A DNA stretch of 64,000 nucleotides from Brienomyrus brachyistius (Eukaryota > Chordata > Actinopteri > Osteoglossiformes > Mormyridae), in the NCBI RefSeq assembly GCF_023856365.1, contig NC_064551.1, positions 1,444,501 through 1,508,500 of the forward strand, written 5' to 3'. Below, one piece after another: positions 1 through 13,854 of this stretch. Numbering within the stretch: position 1 is the first letter of the stretch; the number at the start of each line of letters is the position of its first letter. Below the pieces are notes generated by a model, which searched no databases, was not told the DNA's origin, and worked only from the letters and a program-made list of their open reading frames with translations. A program made the translations under genes and the position numbers.

Positions 1-3000
1 CTCCAGATCTGCACGCAGGCCTTGCCTCCCTACTTCCTGGAGTGTTCTGGCCACAGCCCTTAATCACGCATCTCCCGTCGTGGTGACGCACCTGGATGAA
101 TCAGTGCTGCTACCGAAGCGCACAAACCCTTCTCTCATTGGCCTTTGGGATATATTTCAGGCCAGGCCTGCCTGGTTATTTCGGTACTTTCCAGACCTTG
201 CCTAAAGAATTTAATTTAAGGCACCAGTTGGAGGACACAGTCGTGCGAAGGAGCAGCAGTGCCCCCTGCAGGCACTTGTTGGATGCTGCTAACATGAGTG
301 CTGTTTTTCTGTGAAATTAGTTTGTGGATTAAAACATTTTGTTACACTTTTTAATTATCTTGTTGAACATGATGCATCACCTCATAATATTTTTGGCCAA
401 GGCTGTTGTTTTAAGATTCCTCATTTTCACACCAGGCCAGTCTCCGGCAGAAATGGCTTCCTCCGCATCAGGTTTACACCGGATTTCTGTCTGTTTTTTC
501 TATGCCAGTTTGTCTGTGCCTGGCTAACACACGAGTAAGATGCATGTTCACATATGCCCTTAATAAACGGAGGTATGTTACACAAATGTGTCTGCAGTGT
601 ACTGACGGACCGAGCAGACACTATGGCCTTGTCGCCTTTGGATCATACGCTTTCCCGGGAAAGATCCCAGCTAAGTAGAGCTTTGATTGCTAAACAGAAA
701 CAATGTAAATGACAGTGGCAGTAAACTTTGCAAGTCTCTGCATTCTAAATGAAAAAGGCAAATCCTTAAAACGTAAATTTTTTTCCCCAAAAACAAAAAT
801 AATTCTGAGGGCATCTTAAGTAATGTGCACGTTACTTATTCAGAAACTAATCTGTTATGTAGTCGGATCAAGTTTATCATTAAACATTTGTCTTATTTTA
901 TTAGTGCAAATGCTAGAATTAGAGTTAACTTTATTGATCCCCTTTACAAGAATTAAGAAATGCCTGGAAAATCATGGATCTCACTTGTATAAGATGGCCT
1001 GTTTAAGACTAATGTATTAGTACAAGCAGCATAATGGTCCCCGGCACCACAGACATCAATCACTCAGCTTGACAGTGTGGTGAAATACCCTTGATGACCT
1101 GTAAGGGGCAGCATTAACTAACCAATGACGCTATTAGCTTCACACCCCCCTCCCTGGCTGCCCTGTTCTCTCTCGCTCTCCTTCCATTCCCCTAATTGGC
1201 AGAATACACCAGCAGATGCCCCGGAGCTCGAATTAAGGATGGGCTGATCCAGGACACGGAGAAGCGAAATGAGACCATGAATCGGAGCGCTCTACACAGC
1301 CTGTACCACCAGGATCTCCCACATTACCACAGGGTGATGAGCTGGAGATCCATTAATACACAGGGAGTATAATGAGATCAATGTGACATTGTCGCTGCTG
1401 CAGATCTGTGTCTTTGTATGAAAGGAATCATTCTGAAAGGCTCGCTTCAGCAGATCAATGCCTTTCTCCCGTGAAGTCCACTCGTCATATTTAAAAGCTG
1501 AAACTTTAAACTTGCCACTCTTTGCTTCCATAACAGATCACTGTGCACAGTCCTAGGCTAGGAAATAACTTATACGTGCATGATAACCTCTGATATCAAC
1601 AGGACTGTTAATTACATTTGACCTGAATTTAGAGAAATGGATGTTTTGTTTTGTAAGATGCAAGTGTTTTGTAAGTACATTGTAAGATGAAAACCATGAA
1701 TATCTAGCAAGCCTTCAAGGCTTTATATTTGACAGACATTTTGACTAAGATTTGACCGTCCAGCTCATAACTACATTGCATTTGCTGATCTTGTTTTGGG
1801 TATGTGTCTCAGCACTGGCTGATGATGCATATCATTTGTAAGTACTGAATACTGAGTACTGAATACTGGGAATATTAAGGGTTGAACACTGAGTATTGCA
1901 ATGGGCTGCTGTCTCCTGCACAGTGCCCTTCTTGTGGGCTCTCCAGCTCCCTGTGACCCCACCCCAGAAGTGCCAGAATTATAGAGAACTGAATAATGAG
2001 CCGCAGGTACTCATATTGAGTGTTCGGAATCGTCTCTTGTCTACCGGATTCTCAGTATTGAGTTCTTTATGACTTTGGAGAACAGTCAGAAGTGACGTGT
2101 TCGGTGCGAGCTGCCCTCTATGTCCGCTATCGTGGGACAGGAGCCAGCAGGCCATTAGCGATAGCTTTATGACTATCTATAAATGGCAGCTAGGAGACAA
2201 GTGCATTAAGGAGAGTGCTGGCAGCTGAGGGCCAGCACCTCCGGCTTCCAACTGGAGAAAAGTCCCGCTTCTGTTCAGCTTCTCTATTCCCTGGCAGCCC
2301 TCGCCTCGAAGCACTAACACCTCAAGCATTTACACTCATCCTGGTGATCTTTCAAATGGATCTGTACTTGGTCCTTTCTGTTGACCCACTGGGTCACCTC
2401 CACACTTTAGAGAGTGACCTCAAAAGCCTTGCAGTGACATCAAAGCCTCACTGCCTGTTCTGGTGCACACCCTATAATAGAAATGGTGTTGCTCTTGTTT
2501 GTAAGGCTTATACAGTCCAGAACAGGCGTATGCCACGGTGCTCTTTTGACATTACTCTCGTTTTGCTGTGTGGTAAGGGTTGTTATGGAGACGAAAAAAT
2601 ATTATTTTACAGTATCTCTTTTATGAGCGAGCGGGTGACTCATCACACAATTCTTCAAGGGATGTAAGCTTCACTGGAGTAATTTAAGTAAAAAGGGAAA
2701 TCTGCCAGGGTTACATTTTACACTGAAATGTCGAACTGCCATTTATTTAGAAGCCAAGCATTTACTCGTACTCTCCTCACCTTAGTTTGCTTGGTGATGG
2801 CGCATTTAATACGGCATGCTTGGCTTTTCAGTGCAGAACTGGATGGATTTAAAAGCATTAAGGGTGGGATGTGTGACCAAAGGCTTGCAGGTACAAGCTA
2901 CAGCAATGTAATTGCTGTTGTACACTTCAGAAAGGACTTTCCAAGTCAGATAAATCGAAGAGAAAAAAGAAGCCTAAGTGATTTAAGTGAGGTGCTGACT

Positions 3001-3336
3001 TCCAGTGTCTCAGAGGCGGAAGCTGATGCAGCTGATGTAACTGCTGCCCAGTGGGGTGGGTGGTGAGTGAAACTGAGCCCCACTCCGAAGAGGATATCCA
3101 CAGAGCTTTTAATTAACACGATTTTTTTCTGCAGGGAAAACTCATGCATGCAAGCGACTTGATTATTAACCTGGCGAATAGTGCAAAATTTCTGGGGCAC
3201 TGCTGTCTTGGTGAAATGGCAGAGAGCGATGGAATGCATGACGTCACTGCCTTTTAGACATCAGCATACCAATCATAATGTACAAAGTGACAAGCTGCTA
3301 CAAGACAGCACAACGCTGATGTTGGGTTTGCGTGCT
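1..3336. other. intergenic, no gene recognised
   Basis: I find no exon, RNA gene or clear repeat family here. Open frames at 2215-2667 and 2728-3066 (plus) resemble no family I know and lack supporting context. A non-repetitive block around 1,130-1,530 could be regulatory, but that is only a guess. Confidence 0.5.
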
Positions 3337-3815
3337 TCAGCTACAGGCCGCGATGCCAACACCTCCAATAAGCCTGTGTGTCTCACATGCCTAAACCTTT
3401 TTCATTGCTGACCTTCCGCTACAGGCCGCGATGCCAACACCTCCAATAAGCCTGTGTGTCTCACATGCCCAGACCTTTTTCATTGCTGACCTTCCGCTAC
3501 AGGCCGCGATGCCAACACCTCCAATAAGCCTGTGTGTCTCACATGCCTAAACCTTTTTCATTGCTGACCTTCAGCTACAGTGTACAGGCCGCGATGCCAA
3601 CACCTCCTATAGCCTGTGTGTCTCACATGCCTAAACCTTTTTCATTGCTGACCTTCCGCTACAGGCCGCGATGCCAATACCTCCAATAAGCCTGTGTGTC
3701 TCACATGCCTAAACCTTTTTCATTGCTGACCTTCCGCTACAGGCCGCGATGCCAACACCTCCAATAAGCCTGTGTGTCTCACATGCCCAGACCTTTTTCA
3801 TTGCTGACCTTCCGC
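3337..3815. repeat. 78-bp tandem repeat, six copies
   Basis: The motif acaggccgcgatgcc recurs at 3343, 3421, 3499, 3583, 3661 and 3739. Spacing is 78 bp except for one 84-bp unit with a 6-base insertion. Copies are nearly identical, so the array is young. There are no unique spacers between units. Confidence 0.95.
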
Positions 3816-4551
3816 ATAGTGCCAAATGGTTTGAATTATAAAAAACTGTAACCCACATACGAGACAAGAGCAAATTCCGTGCGTTTATAAACTCTGTAAG
3901 CCTGATTTTTTTTAGGTTTTTTTCAGCCTTTTCAGATGTCTAAGTTAACCCCTCAGGGTAGGATTTTGTCGATAAGCCAGTTAGTATCCTTGTTCTAGAG
4001 AAATATGAGGTAACCTCAGATAAAAGCTGCCGTTATAAGACTGTCTTATTACTTGATGTTTTGAAACTGCTCAGCATCCAAGCCAATAGAAGAGTCCAAG
4101 CAGCCACCCCACGTTGCAGCAGGAATGGACTGGCTCACACAGGGTCCTCACACTGAATACTTCCTGTGGTGACAGACATTATCTGACAGCTGTGAATATA
4201 ACCTTTAGCTTCTCTACACACCTCATCTGGGACAGTGGGATCATATTTCTAAGCTACGTTCATTAGGGGTGAAGCTCAATGGCCTGATCAGTGTTACGTC
4301 ATGTGGACACCCCTCATTCTCCGGTTCACCCCCTTGTACGTGCAGATACCTTCAGTTAAATTCCAGCTTAACTTCAGTCTCCCTGGACATCCTTGGCACC
4401 CATAAAACGAGGCCAACATGTCAACTAACCTTGGGACACTGGTGTTACAGGCCAGTGATTTCTGACCCAGTCCTTGAGGATCCCCAGATGGTCCACATTT
4501 TTTTCCCTCTCAGCTATCAGCAGCTGATTGAGGAACACTGTTATAACACTG

Positions 4552-4791
4552 TGGAAACCACAGGCTACAGACAGACGGACACACACGGAAACCACAGGCT
4601 ACAGACAGACGGACACACACGGAAACCACAGGCTACAGACAGACGGACACACACGGAAACCACAGGCTACAGACAGACGGACACACACGGAAACCACAGG
4701 CTACAGACAGACGGACACACACGGAAACCACAGGCTACAGACAGACGGACACACACGGAAACCACAGGCTACAGACGGACACATATGGAAA
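4552..4791. repeat. 34-bp tandem repeat, seven copies
   Basis: The unit containing ccacaggctacagacagacg repeats every 34 bp from 4558 to 4762, with a shortened last copy. Because 34 is not divisible by three, overlapping open frames of repeated TDGHTRKPQ-like peptides arise here; these are artefacts of the repeat. Confidence 0.95.
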
Positions 4792-5367
4792 CACATATGG
4801 TTATGGATGCAGGGCCCCCCCAATTTGGAGAAACTTTATGAAATTTCTGGTCCCCTTCGTCCCTATGAGCAGAGCGAAGCAAAGTGTTTGAGATGCTAGT
4901 ACAGTTTAGGGCACTAAAACAGCACAAAAAATATGTTTGTGTGCCATCTACAGCTTTTGCAAAACTATCAAACAATTCCCATTTAATTTCTTAAGCTAAC
5001 CCAGCATTAATACCAAAACCGCGTTGGGGAAAGTAGTGATGCGGAAGTGTTAACTGCATATGACTGTACTTACACAGACACATAAACAGCTAGCAGCTGT
5101 TTGCTATTTTTGAAATTATGTCTTAATTTACTCTACTAAATTAGCAACCACGGACACATGGAGGAGAATTTACATTTACTTTTCTCCAAAGCAACACACA
5201 AGGTCGGAAAATAGCATATTTCAAACAAATGAACATTAGGGAGTTAGGTTGAAAGCCCAGGCACAACTGTAATCAGTATAGAAGCACTGACCACTACCAT
5301 TTAGGGGGATAGTTGTTTATAAAGACTGTGGAAGGTAGGCGTAAGTTTCTATTTGGAGAACAGATAG
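4792..5367. other. no feature seen
   Basis: AT-rich intergenic sequence between two tandem arrays. It has no coding signature. Confidence 0.4.
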
Positions 5368-5533
5368 GAGGTGTTTGTCAATCGAGACTGCACGGGTAGA
5401 ATGTGTTTTTCAATAGACACTGCACAGGTAAGAGGTGTTTCTTAAGGGATACTGCACAGGTAGAAGGTGTTTTTCAATAGACACTGCACAGGTAGGAGGT
5501 GTTTCTCAATGGAGACTGCACAAGTAGGAGGTC
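5368..5533. repeat. 32-bp tandem repeat, about five copies
   Basis: The motif actgcac recurs at about 5387, 5419, 5451, 5483 and 5515, embedded in diverged units of the form gacactgcacaggtaggagg. The copies are older than those of the 78-bp array. Confidence 0.85.
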
Positions 5534-7169
5534 AATTTGTGTGCACAGACTGATGTGTATACAGGCTAGTTGTGTGCGTCTGAAATATTGTAGATATTGT
5601 ATTCTGGATGACCTGAGAAAGCACCATCGTACAAAAACTGTGGTATTCACACCACCAAAATATCAGCTGTTGAAGAAAGACATAATTATAATTAAATTAT
5701 TCAAATACCTTCCGTCCCACTATCAAGGCTTGTCAACGAGGCAAACACAGCCGTCTGCACTGTGACCTTAGAAAATGCCTGTAATTCCAGAGTGTGCTGA
5801 GGACCCTTATAGAGACACGTCCTGCATCCATGGCTGCTGCCCCTCTCTGGAAGTCTATATGCCTTTTTCAGACCAACACCACCTTGGTCTTATAATATCT
5901 TCGCCCTCTTGGACAGACCTTGGACCTCGCGAACCCCCCCTACCCATTACTGGCTGTCCCAGGGAATGAAAGCTGGGAATGTTTCCGATGTCAGAACCAA
6001 ATTAGCTGCCACTGGGTTTCCAGCCCACGTCTACATTAGCAAAAATCTCTGCAAAGCAAATGCTGCCTTCAGAGATTTTAAATAATGCTTGAAGCTAAAC
6101 TGTGATATGTTGTGATATGCATTTAAATATAAGTGGACTGGGCTGAAAGAATCCGCCTTGCTCAGAAACCCAAACAACGGCGACAGTTTAGCAGAGATGT
6201 ACCCAGAAACGCAGGGTGGGAGATGCTGCCAGGGATACTTCCAGGAAAAAAATCAAGCTACATTATCTTATTTTAAATTATAGTTAATGGCAGCAAAATT
6301 AGGTAATTAGGAAGCCTGCCTCTAATCATTGCAATTGAATGTTTGAATGAAATGTTTTAACAGTGCATACAAAATTTTTAATTATAAATTTACGATAACT
6401 TGTATGATCAGAAGCATAAAAAAACGGTCTTAAAATTGTACAAGGTAAATGTAATTCAGGGAGCTGGAACTCTTCCCAAGATCCCCAAGCGAAACAGACT
6501 CATTATTGCAAAAAGCAGAGAGACCTGCCATCACAATAAGTCATGTTGTCCCTGTGCTTCTGTTTTCCAGCTATCAGCCAGATATATCAGTGGCCAAATT
6601 CACCCCAAGTAAGGATTAAAGGAAAAAAAAGATTCTTTTTTTAATTGCACATCATTCTCTCAAGTGCATTGTTCTGCAAACACCTCCAAAAGCTGCATGG
6701 CACCTGGGTATTTTTGTGGCACAGCCCCATAAGGCAGATTCAGGGTTACAAGCCCCACCCATCAGCCTCCATACCTACACCAGCATGCTGAATCCAGACC
6801 AAGGGAGAATTTCCTTTTTCAGAGATTCATAATTAGAGGTTTATTTCAGGGTGAGGATGTGATCCATCCTCTAAGTGGGATAAGTCGACGAGGGTGCTAA
6901 TAATTCCTCCCGCTATATTTTGGGTAACTTTCCATTTAGTCACTATCTATTACTTTTGTAATTAAGGCCATTGTGTTTATTTGCAGCAGGTAGCAGATGG
7001 CTTGTCTACGCACCAGGTTACGGAGCTCCACAAACCATCGTCAACTTCGGGTGACATTATTACCTGCACTCTCCCCCTTATCTCATGTCGGACAATTTGA
7101 GGAAAATCTTACTCTGCCATGGCAACACATGTATCTATGTTCTCAACAACGCATCTATGTTCTCCGCCT
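5534..7169. other. intergenic, no gene recognised
   Basis: No exon or RNA gene is supported. The sequence is AT-rich and mostly non-repetitive. Confidence 0.4.
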
Positions 7170-7388
7170 GTCATTCAGGGATTTTCCTGCCATGGTCCAC
7201 AATCAGGCTAAGGTAAACTGGAGTTATCAAATTGTTCATGGGTGTGAATGGTGTGTGTGGCCTACGATGTGCTGGTGCCCCATCCATGGTTATTCCCTGC
7301 CCTGTGTCTGTAGCTTCTGGGATAGACTCCGGACCCCCCACGACCCTGAACAGGACAAGCAGGTACAGAGAATGGATGGGTGGACTAA
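7170..7388 (+). mobile_element. 5'-truncated SINE copy (GGATGG-tailed fish family)
   Basis: The sequence matches the 3' two-thirds of the full copy at 31,468: ccatggtccacaa, gtgtgaatggtgtg, a gggatagactccggacccc segment, and a final aatggatgggtgga. The tRNA-like head is missing. Confidence 0.7.
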
Positions 7389-7404
7389 TCTTAAAAGGCA
7401 TTTG

Positions 7405-7716
7405 GAGCCACAGTGGCGCAGTGGTTAGCGCTGCTGCCTCACAGCAAGGTGGTTCTGGGTTTGGTCCCGGATCCTCTCTGTGTGGAGTTTGCACGCTCTC
7501 CCCCTGTTCATGTGGGTTTATGCTGGGGCTCCGGTTTCCTCCCATGGTCCAAAAGCGTGCAGGGCAGGTTGAGTGGCGAGTCTAAATGGGCCCTGTGGTG
7601 TGTTGGCGACTGCCCAGGGTTGGTTCCTGCCTGCGCCCATTGTTCCTGGGATAGGCTGCGCCCCCCCCCGCGACCCCAGTTAGGATTAAACGGCTGTGGT
7701 GATGGATGGATGGTGT
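7405..7716 (+). mobile_element. SINE, tRNA-like head, GGATGGATGG tail
   Basis: It begins with an A-box-like tggcgcagtgg and gttagcgctgctgcctcac, with a B-box-like ggttctgggtttggtc further on. The body runs through tgtgtggagtttgcac and gggataggctgcgcccc, and it ends gatggatggatgg. It is the same family as 31,468-31,834, but diverged. Confidence 0.85.
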
Positions 7717-8097
7717 TTGTATTTACTCCCACAAGTGGTAACAAACAGAAGAGAACTGCGCAGCCTATAACAGCAGGTTGCCCCAAACAAGGTATCAGAG
7801 CTTCCCGTTGGGTTTTCAGCATTAGTAACATTTGCTGACACCTTTGGCTGTTTTTTGTTGCTTTGAGTGAAGCTGCCTGTTTAAGGAGAATTTCTGAATA
7901 AGCTGCGAGGAGATGGTCTGAGAAGGATGGATTCCTCAGTGGTGATGGGGCCGTAACAACAGCACACACCTCACACTAACATCAGTGATTCTCCTGTGTG
8001 ATGGGACAAGGTCACTGCTAGATCAGATCCTGGCGGCCTGACGTAATGGGAGCCCCATCAGCGAGGGCAAGGTAACAGCCCCGTGCTGCACTGACAT

Positions 8098-8340
8098 CTG
8101 TGGCCCGGGTGTGTGGCTCTGTGCCTGTGATCGAAAGCTCACTGGTTCGGGCCTGGTCTCGGCAGAATAGCCACTGTGGGCCCTTGAGCGGGGCCCTTAA
8201 CCCTCAGCTTCATGGGCACCATGGCAGGCGGTTGCCCTTTGCTGTCAAGCTCACTCACACCTGCATGTGCGTCATGGAGAGCTAGATGGGGTAGGCGGGA
8301 AGGACATTTCCCCAAGAGGGATCTCTAAAGTGTTATTATG
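8098..8340 (+). mobile_element. second SINE family with tRNA-like head
   Basis: The head reads gtggctctgtgcctgtgatc, then ctcactggttcgggcctg (B-box-like), followed by cccttgagcggggcccttaa and a tail aggacatttccccaagaggg. A minus-strand relative lies at 24,222-24,397. This family is distinct from the GGATGG-tailed one. Confidence 0.75.
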
Positions 8341-10560
8341 TCTGGCTGTGCTTTTGGGTGCATGACTGAGTGGTAACGGGTAGACAATCTTACTCATCAC
8401 AGGAGAAGCAGCTGACCAATGACTGATGAGCTGAAAGCGTGCAAGAGCAGCTCAGGGTGCTGCCTGTCATATTCTCCCTCTGTCCCTCATCATTCTGCTT
8501 CTAATCTGCCATTTGTTGCATGTAGCATCCCATAAAAGCCAAGATTAACAGCCAAAAATGACTCAGGCTTTGGGCCAGTTTAGAAAATCAGCACTGAAAG
8601 GCACAGACCAGTAAAACAGTAACATATTCAATAAGACACATTTGAAGAAAAGAAAAAAAAACCCCACAAAATAATTATATATTTCGCCGGTTAATAGGAC
8701 ACAATAAAATAGTTTTTAGTCCCTAAAGATGGGAATTTGTCTTGGGACAATCACAAGATCTGGAACAGGGGCGACACATTTTCCATTGCACAGCGCATTT
8801 AACAACATGTAAGCCTTCATCTTCTGAAAATATGGACCATCTGCCATGCGTGTCTGAGTGAGAGCTCTGCTGGACCACAGGCCTCAGTACCCCAACAGTG
8901 AGAAATTCAGGGAAAAAAAAAATACGCAGACGCTTTTCTAGCTCAGGAACTCGTCGCGACTCTGATACATGCCGAGTTTCAGCAACACATGGGCTGGTTT
9001 TCCTATCAACTGGTTCCGAAATGGTGACACAGCTTCCCAGGAAAAGATAAAATGGAAGATAAGAATGTGCAGTTTAAAAAGGGAAGCCAGGATTATATTA
9101 AATAACGAGGTAAGGAAATGGTCTGATTTTCCTGGCCCCCACCCCACCCTATGAGCAGAGGTACGCCCCCATCAGGTGTGTGAGGAGATTATTATGTGTG
9201 GGCTGGCTGGGGGGGGGGGCACAATACAGAACAAGGCTAAAGAAAGAAAGAAGAAAAGACTAGATATGCTGTCATTCAGTGGCTGAGTGAAATATTTGTA
9301 AAAATACAAAATGATCTCAGAATCAAATTATTATGGTATACAGTTAACAGTAAATCATTTGTCTTTGTGTAGGGTAATGAAGTAATGAAATAAGTAATGA
9401 AATGTATGCTAATATATATATTAGCAATATGCTTTTACCAAAAAAATCATGGCAAACCTACAGTATATTGGTTCTAGCATACCACTGGGTATGCAGTGAG
9501 AATAGCCTATCAGTATAAAGACCAGTCACTGGGCAGGCGAAGGGGCTTGGTCATGTCCGCTTTACTTATGATGCGAGACAGGAGGGAAAGACCCAAGCGT
9601 GATATCTGGAGGATGATGGGGGAGGGAGCAGTCTGACCCTATAAGGGGGCGGTCACAGTGGCGGATTGTCTGCAAAGGGACAGCCAATGATGAATCACAC
9701 GCGAACAAGAGAGGCTTCTTTGTTCAACTGTGTAAAGCCTGCGCAAGCGAGATGTAGCGTTAGCAGGCTAGTTTATTGGCTATTTGCACAGAGCCTTTGT
9801 AGTGATCTGACTCCGCTGCCCCTCCACTGCGAAACTCCCTCCGCCTGTGTCGACGGCGTGTAAGTGAAGCAGCGGGGGGGCGGCCAGGCTCTCACTGCTC
9901 CTGCAGCTCCATCTTCTGCTCTCCACACATCACCTGCCCTAATCGTCACATGCCATTGTGGTCTCTTCACACTGCATGTTTAGTCACTTCTGCAGGTGTA
10001 ACATTATGTGCTATTCAGCTGACTGCCATTCAGTTCTGTTTCACTACATGCTAAAAAAAACACCACATTGCACACATTTCTGCTGATGGTTCACCACACA
10101 CTGCTCTCAGAAAATACCATTTTGAACACTTATATCTGCTGATGGCGGCACTTCTTAGAGCAGCCAGCAGGGGGCAGCACTAAAACAGTTCAGACACATG
10201 AAAAAACCCTTCGTTAACATTGGTATGAAGCCCTGTGCATGCCTGTGCCTTCAGGAAGAGCGGGATGACACCCCCCTCTCCACACGAGCATACAGACAGG
10301 CCAGCTTATTCACAAAAACACACTCGCACACACACGCCACAGAAACCACACATACACTGACACGCAATTGTAAGCAGATAAACACACACACAGCCCACAT
10401 CGCCCTCAGCTCCACATTTCTGACAAGTCCAAACACTACATGTTGCAAAGAAAAATAGCTTAAGATTAGCTACTGGAAGGTGGACTTGTTTTCAGCGATT
10501 CTAAACACACCATCGCACCGCGTACGTCCAAGCTGACCGGCCTAAGGCTGTGTGACCTTT
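8341..10560. other. intergenic, no gene recognised
   Basis: It contains short homopolymer runs and a CA-rich stretch around 10,315-10,400. No exon or RNA gene is supported. Confidence 0.4.
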
Positions 10561-10565
10561 CCCAC

Positions 10566-10632
10566 CGCCAGCACAGCCAGCACAGCCAGCACCGCCAGCA
10601 CAGCCAGCACAGCCAGCACAGCCAGCACAGCT
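10566..10632. repeat. 9-bp tandem repeat (cagcacagc)
   Basis: About seven consecutive cagcacagc-type units with one variant copy. It is an intergenic minisatellite. Confidence 0.9.
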
Positions 10633-11099
10633 CCCACATGCTCAGTCCAGGTCTCAGGGACCCGCAGACAGGTTTTTGCTGGAGGAAAAAATAATTATAT
10701 TAATAAATAAAATAAATAATGAACTACTATGGGAGGGAGCAAGAACGTGGGCCGTCTATGGCTCCCGAAGGACCGGGCTGGGAAACGCTGCCCACAGGCT
10801 GGCAGTGCGGGCAGAGCTGCCGCCCTGGGTGAGCCGGAGTCCGCACTCACACAAGGAGGGCAGGTGCCTTTCGCTGGCATACCGAGCATCAGGGTCAGTG
10901 GCAGGACGGGAGCCACATTCTCCACCTTCGCCGTCAAATTAAATCACGGCCCACGTCTCTCCATCGGGGGACACTGCACATGAAACCTTATCCGTCTATT
11001 TTCCCCTACTGACCATGGAATGATCTGCTCAGGTAGGCTGTCATTACTGAGTTCTCAAGTGAAAAGATTTTTTTTTTTTTTTTTAAGAATTTAGTTGTC

Positions 11100-11322
11100 T
11101 ACAGCACACAACAATGAATGTGTTCTCTGCATTTAACCCATATGTGACAATGTTACCTAGCAGGGGGCAGCTTCGGGGTGGAGGAGCACTTTGGGGTGGT
11201 ACCTTGCTCAGGGTACCTCAATGGTGCCTTGCTGGTTGGGGATTCGAACCAGCAAGCTTTCAGAAGCAATCTCTCCATTACGAGTGCGCTTCCCTGACCA
11301 TTAAGCCACAAATGCAAACCGA
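11100..11322 (-). mobile_element. dispersed fish repeat, probable SINE
   Basis: The sequence ggattcgaaccagcaagctt followed by accattaagccac is the reverse complement of a tRNA-like A/B box pair. It is preceded by accttgctcagggtacctca, a body motif of a known type of fish interspersed repeat. The family name is not assigned. Confidence 0.6.
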
Positions 11323-13139
11323 TGGTGTTAGCCTGCCCACAGACACAGCTGTCTGAGCTGAGCTGACCTACACGGACTGATCAGAAATGAACCTGGTCAG
11401 GGTTAGAGTCAGGGACCTTCCGAGCTGCGTTAGTATGACTCCACCAGCGAGTCGCCTGTGACACACCTGACCGCTTTCCCAGACAAGCGCCCCTGAGCTC
11501 TGCTGGTGAATATCGATCTGTTTGGGGGTGAGTCCTTACAGCAATGATAGCCATAATTCTCAAGCATCTGCAAAACTCTGCCTGTGGACCATCTGAGCGA
11601 CATCCAACCCCCAGGGGCCAGAGTGGCTCGCAGAGTAGCAGGACCCAGAGGGTTGGCGATTCGAAGCCCAGCCCTGCTCTGCATATGGGCTTCGCAGATA
11701 ATCTGTGTGGGGCCATGTTTCTTCCTGTAGCCCAAAGACATACATTCAGACTATTTTTAGTCTTTTGTGGATGTGTGCGCTCTGTAGTGGACGTGAATCC
11801 TATGAATGAAACCCTAGGGAAGGTCTCCCACCATACAAACCAAGCGGTGCAAAAAGAGGGCCAGCTCTCAGCCAGCCCACTGCCTGCAGCACTATTATTA
11901 AAATAATAATTATTAAACAAACTATAATACCAGTTAACAGGAAAACAAAGTCTGTCACCAGCAACCTAATGAACAGCTATGCATAGATCGAGACAGACTA
12001 TAAGGCCACATCCGAAAACACACAGCTGCTCTGGGTGACAATACCATTGGCCGGGTTAAAAAATGAGCCCTTGTCAAGGGGAGATTCCAGCGGAAATTCA
12101 CCCAAAGACCTACATAAACAAGTCTGCAAGAATCCCTTTTATTGCCAGCTTCGGTCAGTAGCTGTAGCAGTTCCTGACCATAATTAGTTAATTAGTGCGT
12201 GAATGTGGACACTCACTTCCTGTCTAGTATGAGAAAACCTTTTCTTTATAGCAAACATCCAGGGGACGTTTTCTTCCCAGGTATCTGTCTGGCATGGCTG
12301 GCTGTTACAAAAACGCTACAAGAAGCATGAGAATGCCAGGCCAAAGGAATATTAAATATGCAGTATATTTTAAACATAATCTACTTCTCAATTTAGAGAA
12401 ATATGCTGAAAATACAAAACAGACTCATGGGACAGAACCACACCAGTAAAAAGCCCCAACATAGAACACCCACAGAATGGGCTTTTTCACCATAAAACCT
12501 CGGCTAAGCAGCACATTCTAGAACTTAAGTTATAGAAGGTGGGTTTGTGGAAGCATGGGAGGGTTTGCAGTGCCTTCTAAGCAACAGCAGGCCCACCAGT
12601 TGTGGCAGTTCATGTAATCGCACTGAACGCGGTCAACATCTCTCTCCTGCACTTCACAGTCACTACAGCGGTGAGGGACTTCTACTGCCCCCACTGGACA
12701 GACGAGGGAGACACAGCATGCCATACCTGCAAAAGCCATAATAAACCAGGACCAAACCTGATATGGTGTCATATTACAAGTCACCAACACTCAAAATATA
12801 ATAAAGTACAACTACTTCCTCCAGCTAATTAACCACTGCTGTACATTTACTCTAAAAAAATAAAATAAAACAGGCAGAAGTGGTAAGACAAGCCCTGGCC
12901 CCGAGGTAGGTAAGAAGTACCCACCATACAACGAACCACCTCAGGGATGAGAACCTGAGTGCAGCCATGCAGTGGGCGATACCTCAGCGCCACACTAGTC
13001 CGAATGGACCAGTGCGATTATTTCCTGGTGGCTGGAGACCCAATCCTGCCACCCACCCACAAATTTTCCCTGTAAGCTGGAGAACCTGCTTGCAGGGCTG
13101 GATGAAGATGTATATCATAGCCTGGAGAAAGCAATTGCA

Positions 13140-13262
13140 GGTTAAGGGCCTTGCTCAAGGTCCGAACACAGTAGGATCACTGCTGGCATTCATGTGATTC
13201 AAACCAGCAACCTTCGGATTGCGGTCCCAGACGCCTAGCCTCAGGGCCAGCACTCCACAAGC
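13140..13262 (-). mobile_element. fragment of dispersed repeat with tRNA-like B box
   Basis: The order of motifs gggccttgctcaaggtc, gattcaaaccagcaaccttc and the final tagcctcagggcc resembles the repeats at 11,100-11,322 and 24,222-24,397. Confidence 0.5.
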
Positions 13263-13854
13263 ATGGAAAAAATGTCAAACAGACTTAGCCGTATATAAAG
13301 GCGAGATGAAGCTGAGGAAGAAGAGAGGCAGAGGAAAAGACAAGAGGATGATGTAGAACGCTCTGGGGGACCTTTTGGTGTTAACTACGAATTTGATCAT
13401 CACATTTCACACATAATTTTCATGCACGGCCAAGAGGAGCATTAGTATAGTGTCTCCCCACCAATCTGCAATTAGCACATCACACGTGAAACGCCTCAAT
13501 GAATCATTTTTCAATCCCATTTTTCACAACACACCATATATGCTGGTTTTCCATCCAGCTGAGCTTTTTTTAATTTAGACTTGACTGAGAATTCAAGCCC
13601 CACTACCCTGTCCAGACAAAGCTGTCCGAAGACAGATAATATATTAATTGAATTTTCACCATCCAAATCACGTGACAGAATACGTTAACTGAGAAAATGC
13701 TGTCTTGTTGAATCCTGATAACCAAAAACATTAAATTCACTATAGTTAATGCTTTCTGAAACTGAAGAAGAATATGCATATTAACTGCTTTAAGTCAGCT
13801 AGTCCTGTGGTAACTGAAGGCAACAATAGAATAACTGATTCATTAATAAGTAAG

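Noticed and set aside
2215..2667. 150-codon plus-strand open frame
   Set aside because: Composition and context do not support a gene, and no domain is recognisable.
3337..3815. Regularly spaced repeats considered as a CRISPR array
   Set aside because: The units are contiguous 78-bp copies with no unique spacers, and the genome is vertebrate.
4269..4899. Open frames of 190 and 123 codons with repeating TDGHTRKPQ-type peptide
   Set aside because: Both are produced by the 34-bp tandem repeat. The non-repeat ends resemble nothing known.
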